A DNA stretch of 11,280 nt from CAZHOV01 sp964534315 (GTDB lineage: Bacteria; Bacteroidota; Bacteroidia; Chitinophagales; Saprospiraceae), in NCBI GenBank assembly GCA_964534315.1, contig CAZHOV010000185.1:1-11280 (forward strand), in the 5' to 3' direction. Numbering within the stretch: position 1 is the first letter of the stretch; each line of letters opens with the position of its first letter. Of this stretch, positions 5,918 through 11,280 are shown piece by piece. The position numbers and the translations under genes were made by a program. The notes under the pieces were generated by a model that did no database searches, was not told where the DNA came from, and was given only the letters and a program-made list of their open reading frames with translations.

Positions 5918-6354
5918 CACCCCTGATCCACACCCACTAACCACCCCTCCCCAGCAAACAACTGCTCCACATCCCGTTTAAAACGTACCGTATCAAAGTC
6001 CTTCACGCCAACGTCCTCATATCGGTTAATCCGGTCCACAAATGAGGCGGCCACCATTTTGGGAACGTCCTCTATTGGAGCCTCTTCGACCTCCTTATAA
6101 TCAAGTTTAGCGTTGATATAAAGCTCTTTCTTGCGTGGTTTGTATTCGATCCCAGCTTCGTGGATTTTGTTCGTTGGACGGACCGCTATCGCCACGAAAC
6201 GGATCGCTTGGATACCCGTACCGTAATCCGACAAGTCGATATGTTCGTTGAGCGTTAACTGTATCGGATGAACGGTAAACGACTTTTCGGCTAGTTCGTG
6301 CCAGAAGATCGCACCAAGCCAGATAGGAGGTTTATATTCTATTTTATCGCTCAT
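5917..6354 (-). CDS. Probable immunity protein of an orphan toxin pair
   Basis: A 145-aa soluble protein starting MSDKIEYKPPIWLGAIFWHE. The ATG at 6354 lies one base after the stop codon of the upstream gene (TAATATG), pointing to translational coupling; a GTG at 6366 would add four residues and is less likely. The layout of a short beta-rich N-terminal half, then YKPRKKELYINAKLDY, then a helical end with VKDFDTVRFKRDVEQLF resembles immunity proteins of polymorphic toxin systems in Bacteroidota, possibly Imm44-like; that label is from memory of the pattern. It follows the toxin-like gene directly, in the usual order. There is no signal peptide. Confidence 0.75.
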   Translation of the reverse strand: MSDKIEYKPPIWLGAIFWHELAEKSFTVHPIQLTLNEHIDLSDYGTGIQAIRFVAIAVRPTNKIHEAGIEYKPRKKELYINAKLDYKEVEEAPIEDVPKMVAASFVDRINRYEDVGVKDFDTVRFKRDVEQLFAGEGWLVGVDQG

Positions 6355-6355
6355 A

Positions 6356-6748
6356 TTAATCGTCACGTTTATTGCCCGGAGGACGGATTAAAGGTTTTTT
6401 TCGTTTTAGATTCTCGGGTAGTAGCGGGTAGTGATATATCTTTTGTTTCTCTTCTTTAAGACATTCTTGTAACGTCCCTTGGAACTGCGCCAAGTAAACT
6501 AAATTGGAGTACGGTAGTCCGTCCCGGTAACGTCCATCCTGTCCTTTCCTCGTCACGCCATAACGCCAAACTTCACCCGCGGTTAGAAAAATCTCCGTCT
6601 TGTCAACGCAACTGTAGCAGGGAAACGTTCCGGGGATACGTACCATTAACACGTATTGTTCCGCATCGTCTAGTTCTTGTAACTCTCGTTCAAACTTTTC
6701 TTTACGCCACGGAGCCAGTTCCGGTTTATCTCCCTTCCAAATTATCAT
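6356..6748 (-). CDS. Orphan toxin-like protein, GIY-YIG-like nuclease domain
   Basis: A 130-aa protein. After about 30 helical, charged residues it reads EQYVLMVRIPG, two close cysteines (PCYSCVDK), GEVWRYGVTRKG, an RY pair, FQGT, EEKQKIYHYPLLPEN and a final RPPGNK. This order, with a WxYG-T strand, an Arg-Tyr, a Glu-rich helix and a terminal PPGNK, matches C-terminal nuclease domains of Bacteroidota polymorphic (Rhs-type) toxins of the GIY-YIG-like kind. Here the domain stands alone: an in-frame stop lies four codons upstream of the ATG, and there is no secretion or repeat domain. It may be a displaced toxin cassette or a solo nuclease. The start codon lies inside a 13-bp hairpin. Overlap-like spacing to the next gene supports a pair. 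Confidence 0.7.
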   Translation of the reverse strand: MIIWKGDKPELAPWRKEKFERELQELDDAEQYVLMVRIPGTFPCYSCVDKTEIFLTAGEVWRYGVTRKGQDGRYRDGLPYSNLVYLAQFQGTLQECLKEEKQKIYHYPLLPENLKRKKPLIRPPGNKRDD

Positions 6749-6772
6749 GTAGGACGCTGCCTACATGATAAT
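6741..6772. repeat. 13-bp perfect hairpin over the toxin start codon (copy B)
   Basis: The arms at 6741-6753 and 6760-6772 are exact complements with loop ACGCTG. On the minus strand the ATG of the toxin-like gene is within the distal arm, and the mirror arm holds an ATG directly followed by TAG. In mRNA the stem would hide the start codon. Its core is nearly identical to copy A at 71-94 in the opposite orientation. Confidence 0.65.
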
Positions 6773-6774
6773 AG

Positions 6775-6793
6775 TGAAGGAAATTGTCCTTCA
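6775..6793. repeat. Small inverted repeat TGAAGGA/TCCTTCA
   Basis: A 7-bp stem with a 5-nt loop, directly next to the larger hairpin at 6741-6772. On the minus strand it starts at the stop codon of the possible small membrane protein. It belongs to the extended similarity with the repeat at 53-94 (AAGGAC leader). Confidence 0.45.
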
Positions 6794-6937
6794 TAATAAA
6801 AAATCTTTGGAAGACATCCAAATGGCGAGACTACCAGTAGCGATGATGAGGAATAGCAGTGGTGAAAAACCAGGGCGTTTGGTTTCAGTCACTCGAGTAT
6901 CTGTATCATTGAGGGGCTCTTTGATGAATCCAAGCAT
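6791..6937 (-). CDS. Possible small membrane protein (48 aa)
   Basis: The frame starting MLGFIKEP has about 25 polar residues (DTDTRVTETKRP) followed by one hydrophobic segment (FSPLLFLIIATGSLAIW) and a short charged end, which would make a single-pass membrane peptide. A longer start at 6973 (60 aa) is also open but would lie within the palindromic repeat at 6958. It lies downstream of the TonB receptor gene in the same direction. I do not recognise it. The opposite strand has an overlapping frame without any such organisation. It may be non-coding. Confidence 0.35.
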   Translation of the reverse strand: MLGFIKEPLNDTDTRVTETKRPGFSPLLFLIIATGSLAIWMSSKDFLL

Positions 6938-6957
6938 ACCGAATTTTTTTAAGGTAA

Positions 6958-7023
6958 TGGTGCGCTGCACCATAAATCAAATAGGCTGATTTAATACTAC
7001 CAAGATATTGGTGCGCTGCACCA
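6958..7023. repeat. Double-palindrome element, copy E1
   Basis: Two copies of TGGTGCGCTGCACCA (6958-6972 and 7009-7023), each a 6-bp stem with a 3-nt loop, start exactly 51 bp apart. The spacer ends ATACTACCAAGATA. A matching element (E2) lies on the other side of the TonB receptor gene in the same orientation. The rest of 7024-7184 shows nothing notable. Confidence 0.8.
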
Positions 7024-7184
7024 AGTCTATAATACAAAACAACAAATTGACAAACAGTAGCTAAGTCTGCTTTTGTCAAGTTCTAAAGGTGTCAGAAAGA
7101 AATATGGAATAAGTATGATTGGAGTAACTGTCAGTAAATATAAGAATTTTTGGAATAAAGTAAAATAGATAACTTCATCCCCTC

Positions 7185-9566
7185 CTAATACCTCCGCCGC
7201 CCCGTATACTCCATCGCCTCTCCCTTGCCAAAGCCATAACTGAAGCCAAGGGTGACAAAACGGCCGCGCAGACCAAAACTGTACAGGTAGAAGTCGTCTT
7301 GTAGGATCTCGGTCTCGCGGATGCGGGAGGCAAAGATATCCCGGACACTAAAACTCACGACACCCCGGCCACCCATCAGCTTCTTCCGCAACCCCAGATC
7401 AGCGAATAAAAAGCCGGAGACCTCACCCTGAATGGTTTGGACCCCAGACTGGTATTGACCGGTTACCTCAAAGTCGATCTCGGCAGGTAATTTGACCTTG
7501 GTGGTTAACTCGGACGACCATTGACTCGCAGAGAAATCAAAAGAGGTGGCCTCAAAGGTGCCCCGACGACTGAAATAGTTATAGTTGAAATCACTATTTA
7601 AGGTCAACCATTTGACGGGGGTATATTTGGCGTTGAATTCTATGCCCGTTGTGTTGTTGGTCCCCACATTGATAGGACTAAAGGTATTCACGTTGTTCTC
7701 AAAAACAGACACCCGCTCGATCACCTCTGTTGTGTACCGGTGGTATACGCCAAAATTTAACGATAACTTGTCTAGAATATAAATGCTGTTGACCTCATAA
7801 GAATCGGTAAATTCGGGCAGCAAATCCGGATTCCCGGTGCGGATGGAAAAGTTGTTCCGGATATTGAAAAATGGATTTAAATCCCAAAGCCGGGGCCGGC
7901 GTATTCTTCTGGAATAGCCGGCTTGTACGGATAGCTTTTCGGTCAGTTTGTAGGAAGTGTGCAGAGTAGGGAAGAGGTTGGTGAAGTTCTGCTGGTTTTC
8001 TTCACTGGTATTGCGCAAAAAGGTGGTCAGATCGGTATTTTCTACTCTTAATCCCGCTTTCACACCAAATTTTTTACCCTCATAAGCTGCAGTTCCATAG
8101 ACACCCAGCACTTTTTGATTGTAGTCAAATATATTGGTAAAGCCTTCATTGACCTGCCACTCGCCATTGATCAGATCGGAGACAGCGTAGTCATTGCTAA
8201 CATCGTTGATAACGTATTGTCCACCTGTTTCGATGGTGAACTGATCGGAAAACGGATGGGTGTAATCCACCATAAACGTATACCTTGCTTCGCTGAAATT
8301 GGTGGCCGTCCGCTGAAAGGTATTTTGGTCGGTCCCGTCAATCCATACATTTTCAAATTCGGAATTGAGGTCCTTACCGAAAAAATTACCCAGAGCGCTG
8401 AAAAGTAAGGTATGGTCTTCGTTATCTGGAAAATCTTTTTTGTATTGTAACTCGTATTGCCACTTTGGATTCGTCGCTTCGGTTACTTCGGTCCGGTACC
8501 ATTCAGATACGACAGAACCTTCCTGATCAAGGCGGGAAAAGTTGGTGTTGGACGGTTGATCTTCAATTTCGTAGGCAAAGCTTCCGGATAGGGTCACAAC
8601 GTTGTAATCATTGATGTAATAGTCTGTTCCCAAAACGATATTGTAAAACTGTTCATTTCGAAACTCCTTGCCATCGCTGACAATAGAGGTGCCATTGACA
8701 AGATCGGTATTGATATTTTCTGTTATCCTGGGCAACTCCCGGTAACCGACTCCCGCCTGACTGAACAGATTGAATTTCTCGGTGCGCCTATTCAAACTTA
8801 AACCCACGCTATGGTTGTGCGGAACGCCGGTATTCAAACTAACCGATCCATTAATGCCTTTTCGTTCTTCTTTCTTGATGACGATATTGATGATCCCGGA
8901 GGTGCCTTCTGCTTCATATTTGGCAGAAGGGTTGGTGATCACTTCTACTTTTTCGATCATTTCTGCTGTGATGGTTCCCAGGGCATTGCCTTCGTCAGTC
9001 GCCAGTACAGAAGGCTTTCCGTTAATGAGGATCTGCACGCCTGTGCTTCCTCGCAAGCTTATTTCTCCTTCAATATTGACGTTGACAGACGGAACGTTAT
9101 TCAACACGTCAAGGGCACTTGCTCCAGTACTGCTTAAGTCTTGTCCGACATTAAAAACACGTTTGTCGAGTCTGAATTCGGTTTGTGATTTTTCGGCTCT
9201 AACGCTTATCTCCTCCAGGGTTTGACTATCTTCCATCAAATTGATGACTCCAAGGTCTGCTACTCCGTTGTTGACGGAGATATCCGAAATCCTTTTCGTC
9301 TGGAAGCCCATGAAGCTGATCTCCAGATAGACCTTAGCTGTGTTGGACCGTATCTCAAAGGTGCCATCTGCGGCTGTTGTAGTACCTGTAATGACCTGCT
9401 CGTCCGCACTGTTGGCGATCATGATGGTAGCAAATTCTACCGGTTGCTGGCTATCATTTTCCAGTACCTGCCCGCTTATGACGATACCTCCGTTTTGAGC
9501 TGATAAATAAAAGGAGCTCGTAAACAGGAGTCCAAGGATCAGGAGGATGGAGTAGGTGTTCTTCAT
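7185..9566 (-). CDS. TonB-dependent outer-membrane receptor (carboxypeptidase-like plus OMP beta-barrel)
   Basis: A 793-aa outer-membrane transporter energised by TonB. The ATG at 9566 gives a signal peptide (MKNTYSILLILGLLF..., cleavage probably after YLSA); the longer reading would start with TTG. Residues about 30-110 form a carboxypeptidase regulatory-like domain (ISGQVLENDSQQPVEFATI), about 115-235 the plug (SALDVLNNVPSVNV, LRGSTGVQILINGKP, VEVITNPSAKYEAEGTSGII), and the rest a beta-barrel of the outer-membrane beta-barrel family 3 type, ending in aromatic-rich strands and a short basic tail. No SusD partner follows, so this is not a classic polysaccharide pair; the substrate is unknown and could be a peptide, siderophore or other small compound. 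G+C appears higher than in hupSL. It stands alone between the E1 and E2 elements. Confidence 0.93.
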   Translation of the reverse strand: MKNTYSILLILGLLFTSSFYLSAQNGGIVISGQVLENDSQQPVEFATIMIANSADEQVITGTTTAADGTFEIRSNTAKVYLEISFMGFQTKRISDISVNNGVADLGVINLMEDSQTLEEISVRAEKSQTEFRLDKRVFNVGQDLSSTGASALDVLNNVPSVNVNIEGEISLRGSTGVQILINGKPSVLATDEGNALGTITAEMIEKVEVITNPSAKYEAEGTSGIINIVIKKEERKGINGSVSLNTGVPHNHSVGLSLNRRTEKFNLFSQAGVGYRELPRITENINTDLVNGTSIVSDGKEFRNEQFYNIVLGTDYYINDYNVVTLSGSFAYEIEDQPSNTNFSRLDQEGSVVSEWYRTEVTEATNPKWQYELQYKKDFPDNEDHTLLFSALGNFFGKDLNSEFENVWIDGTDQNTFQRTATNFSEARYTFMVDYTHPFSDQFTIETGGQYVINDVSNDYAVSDLINGEWQVNEGFTNIFDYNQKVLGVYGTAAYEGKKFGVKAGLRVENTDLTTFLRNTSEENQQNFTNLFPTLHTSYKLTEKLSVQAGYSRRIRRPRLWDLNPFFNIRNNFSIRTGNPDLLPEFTDSYEVNSIYILDKLSLNFGVYHRYTTEVIERVSVFENNVNTFSPINVGTNNTTGIEFNAKYTPVKWLTLNSDFNYNYFSRRGTFEATSFDFSASQWSSELTTKVKLPAEIDFEVTGQYQSGVQTIQGEVSGFLFADLGLRKKLMGGRGVVSFSVRDIFASRIRETEILQDDFYLYSFGLRGRFVTLGFSYGFGKGEAMEYTGRRRY

Positions 9567-9694
9567 GCTAGGCAAATTTTTTCAACACAACAGATTTTTC
9601 ATCAAATTGCTCACAAAGAAACGGACTTTTTAGAAAAGAATGGTTGGAAAAATTCATGAAAGAGAGGAGGAGTGATAGCTTGATTTTTATATTG

Positions 9695-9760
9695 AGGTGC
9701 GCTGCACCAATGGTGCTATGTGATTAACCTATACTAAAAAGATTTTGGTGCGCTGCACCA
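9695..9760. repeat. Double-palindrome element, copy E2
   Basis: AGGTGCGCTGCACCA (9695-9709) and TGGTGCGCTGCACCA (9746-9760) again start exactly 51 bp apart. The spacer differs from E1 in its first half, but its last 15 bases match E1 at 13 positions. It lies about 130 bp upstream of the TonB receptor start codon and could overlap its control region. Confidence 0.8.
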
Positions 9761-9871
9761 ATCTTTGAATGTTACGGAGTTGACTCGCCCATGCATGAGC
9801 CTCATCGTGCTATTGGTGACGAAAGGGTCGACTTGTGAGGAGTTTCTCCGGACCGTTTATGTAGGAGAGGG

Positions 9872-10024
9872 GTAACTATTCAGCATAACCTGGAAATTAC
9901 CTTTTCTGCCTTTGTTCGCCCCGCCTCTGAAGGGTGCAAAGGCAGAAAAGGCGCTGGCTCCCTTCAGGGCCGGGGCAAAACAGGGCGTTTTCTGCCGGTT
10001 CTTTCGTTGGTGCTGAACAGTTAC
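9872..10024. repeat. Structured intergenic element with interleaved inverted repeats
   Basis: Outer arms GTAACTATTCAGCA (9872-9885) and TGCTGAACAGTTAC (10011-10024) pair at 13 of 14 positions. Inside, arm A (9900-9914) pairs perfectly over 15 bp with 9937-9951, and arm B (9918-9934) pairs with 9960-9976 at 15 of 17 positions. A and B are interleaved, a pseudoknot topology. TTTTCTGCC recurs at 9991-9999, offering a second partner for the same strand. It could be a structured RNA or a mobile repeat; no protein reading is convincing. Confidence 0.6.
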
Positions 10025-10065
10025 GGAAAGGGCGAAAAAATGGCCATGGTGGCTTTGATTACATA

Positions 10066-10200
10066 TTTGCTCCAGGGGAGCAACATATTGGTAGTATTCA
10101 TCCAGCTCCAATTTGTGAATGCTCCGGAGGAGCTTAATATTTTTTTAGGTAAAGCCCTTCAGATTCAATCTACCATTATGAAAATATTAAATTTCTACCT
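10066..10200. repeat. Intergenic GCTCC-NNN-GGAGC hairpin repeats
   Basis: GCTCCAGGGGAGC (10069-10081) followed by AACATATTGGTAG, and GCTCCGGAGGAGC (10121-10133) followed by TTAATATTTTTTTAGG, start 52 bp apart. The pattern of a GCTCC/GGAGC hairpin followed by an AATATT-GTAG-like stretch resembles interspersed intergenic repeats common in Bacteroidota genomes (from memory). The overlapping short plus-strand frame has no coding features. Confidence 0.5.
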
Positions 10201-10209
10201 CTGGCATTA

Positions 10210-10238
10210 AAGGTGTTTTGAGCCACCTTCGTTTTTTA
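10210..10238 (+). terminator. Intrinsic terminator on the plus strand
   Basis: AAGGTG (10210-10215) and CACCTT (10224-10229) form a stem with an 8-nt loop, followed after CG by TTTTTT. The T-tract favours the plus strand although no plus-strand protein gene lies upstream. It also faces the end of the minus-strand J-protein gene and may act weakly in that direction. Confidence 0.5.
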
Positions 10239-10300
10239 TTACGCAAGCGCTTCTGTCTCAGTAGCTGCATGGAAAATATTTCCAATAGCTCCTAGACTTT

Positions 10301-11248
10301 TCAATTCCTGGCAGCTTTCTGTAATGCTTTAAGTTGCTCAAACAATTTGAGTTCTTCCGGATTCAGATGTTTAGGGATAGCAATGTCGAGCTTAACCAAC
10401 AAATTGCCTTGAGTTGAGGGCTTTTTGTAGTTAGGCAACCCTTTTCCTTTTAGCCGAAGGGTGTCTCCCGGCTGGCTACCTTTGGGCACGGTTAGTTGTA
10501 CATTTCCCGAAAGGGTAGGAACGGTTATTTTTCCTCCGAGCACGGCAGTATATAGATCTACATTCGCTTCATGGATCAGATCATCGCCTCTCCGCTGAAA
10601 ACGATGATCAGGAGTAAGCTTCAACACAATATACAGATCACCTGCGGGTCCGCCGTTGACGCCCGGTTGTCCTTTGCCCGGGATTCGGAGTTTTAATCCG
10701 TCATAGGCGCCGGGTTTTATGGTGATACGCAGTTTTTTCCCTCCAAGTTTGAAGGTTCGCTTACTGCCCTGGTAGGCCTCCAATGAGGTGACGGGCAATT
10801 CAGCTTCAATATCCTGCCCCTTAAAGCCCCGCTGCTGCCGGGTGCTGCGGCGACCGCGCCCAAAAGTATCTCCGCCGAAGAAACGCTCAAAGAAACTGGA
10901 AAATCCACTATCTCCGAATCCTTCTCCACCGAAGAAGTCGGAAGGGTCGCCTTCGAAATAGAAGGTCTGACCACCGGGACCGCCCCCGCCTGCATATTGT
11001 TGCCAGTTGCCGCCGCCTTGCTGGTAGGCTTCCCAATTGGCACCTAAGGTGTCATATTTTTTGCGCTTTTCCGGATCGCTAAGCACTTCGTTAGCTTCGT
11101 TAATCTCTTTAAATTTCTGCTCTGCTTCTTTGTTGTCCGGGTTTCTGTCCGGGTGGTATTTCGCTGCCAGCTTTCGAAAAGCTTTTTTTATCTCCTGCTG
11201 CGAGGCGTCTTTGCCGACGCCCAGTATTTTATAACTGATCTTTCGCAA
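10301..11248 (-). CDS. J-domain co-chaperone, CbpA/DnaJ class B (no zinc finger)
   Basis: A cytoplasmic partner of DnaK that delivers substrates and stimulates its ATPase. The 315-aa protein has a J domain at about residues 4-67 with the essential HPD at 32-34, a Gly/Phe-rich linker at about 76-125, and two C-terminal substrate-binding domains from about 140 to 305. The CxxCxGxG zinc-finger repeats of true DnaJ are absent, so it is of the CbpA type. The start is odd: no ATG or GTG is available in frame before an upstream stop at 11276-11278, so the first codon is TTG (or another rare start), and it lies inside a 7-bp palindrome. The usual xDYYxILGV beginning reads ISYKILGV. Either a rare start is used or the 5' end is shifted by a small indel. 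Confidence 0.93.
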   Translation of the reverse strand: MRKISYKILGVGKDASQQEIKKAFRKLAAKYHPDRNPDNKEAEQKFKEINEANEVLSDPEKRKKYDTLGANWEAYQQGGGNWQQYAGGGGPGGQTFYFEGDPSDFFGGEGFGDSGFSSFFERFFGGDTFGRGRRSTRQQRGFKGQDIEAELPVTSLEAYQGSKRTFKLGGKKLRITIKPGAYDGLKLRIPGKGQPGVNGGPAGDLYIVLKLTPDHRFQRRGDDLIHEANVDLYTAVLGGKITVPTLSGNVQLTVPKGSQPGDTLRLKGKGLPNYKKPSTQGNLLVKLDIAIPKHLNPEELKLFEQLKALQKAARN

Positions 11249-11255
11249 GCGAAAG
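11240..11255. repeat. Palindrome at the J-protein start codon
   Basis: CTTTCGC (11240-11246) and GCGAAAG (11249-11255) pair around two bases. The predicted TTG start codon falls within this palindrome, which could hide it in the mRNA or mark a small insertion at the 5' end of the gene. Confidence 0.5.
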
Positions 11256-11280
11256 ATTTGTAAAATTGCAAAATATTATT

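Noticed and set aside
6958..7023. CRISPR-like repeat-spacer-repeat with 36-bp spacer
   Set aside because: Only two 15-bp units per locus, the spacer end is conserved between loci, and no cas genes are present; this fits a two-hairpin dispersed repeat.
8770..9225. 151-aa plus-strand frame opposite the TonB receptor, with other antisense frames at 7585-9503
   Set aside because: Antisense to a long, well-supported coding sequence; long open antisense frames are expected there.
9629..9645. TTAGAAAAG near the TonB gene as another hydrogenase-type operator
   Set aside because: Only one half-site is present with no matching right half.
9857..10210. Small frames on both strands in the receptor/J-protein gap
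   Set aside because: They cross the inverted repeats and GCTCC hairpins, lack good start codons or have compositions dictated by the repeats.

Overview
The window looks like an accessory, partly eroded stretch of a Bacteroidota chromosome, probably a Saprospiria-like lineage. Evidence for the phylum: a TonB-dependent receptor with a carboxypeptidase-like N-terminal domain, Bacteroidota-type -7 boxes (TAnnTTTG) upstream of three genes, little Shine-Dalgarno signal, and dense intergenic hairpin repeats. The lineage below phylum is a guess. Almost every gene lies on the minus strand.

Layout. 1-376 is non-coding and holds a 23-bp perfect hairpin inside weaker outer arms, plus the terminator-like hairpin of the hydrogenase operon. 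377-2968 is hupSL, a group 2a [NiFe] uptake hydrogenase closely resembling the cyanobacterial HupSL / mycobacterial Huc type. 2969-3480 holds the hupS promoter, an array of 18-bp palindromes spaced 22 bp apart, and a decayed fragment of the 3' end of a second hupS. 3477-5213 carries two paralogous TetR regulators with a 118-aa unknown protein between them. 5282-5479 is the decayed C-terminus of a tyrosine recombinase. 5539-5895 is an unknown plus-strand gene. 5917-6748 is a compact gene pair that looks like an orphan polymorphic toxin (GIY-YIG-like nuclease) and its immunity protein. 6749-7184 holds hairpins and perhaps a tiny membrane protein. 7185-9566 is an outer-membrane TonB-dependent receptor flanked by two copies of the same double-palindrome element. 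9567-10300 is non-coding but highly structured. 10301-11248 is a CbpA-type J-domain protein.

How it fits together. The 18-bp palindrome upstream of hupS recurs in front of the 118-aa gene/tetR1 operon. The simplest reading is a local circuit in which one TetR protein (most likely the one at 3477-4121) represses hydrogenase expression and its own operon. The second TetR gene has a different perfect palindrome over its own promoter. No hydrogenase maturation genes (hyp, endopeptidase) and no electron-transfer partner are in the window, so they must be elsewhere. The hupS fragment, recombinase remnant, orphan toxin pair and repeats indicate a region shaped by duplication, deletion and insertion. 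All functional calls rest on motif recognition and hand alignment; no database search was run.
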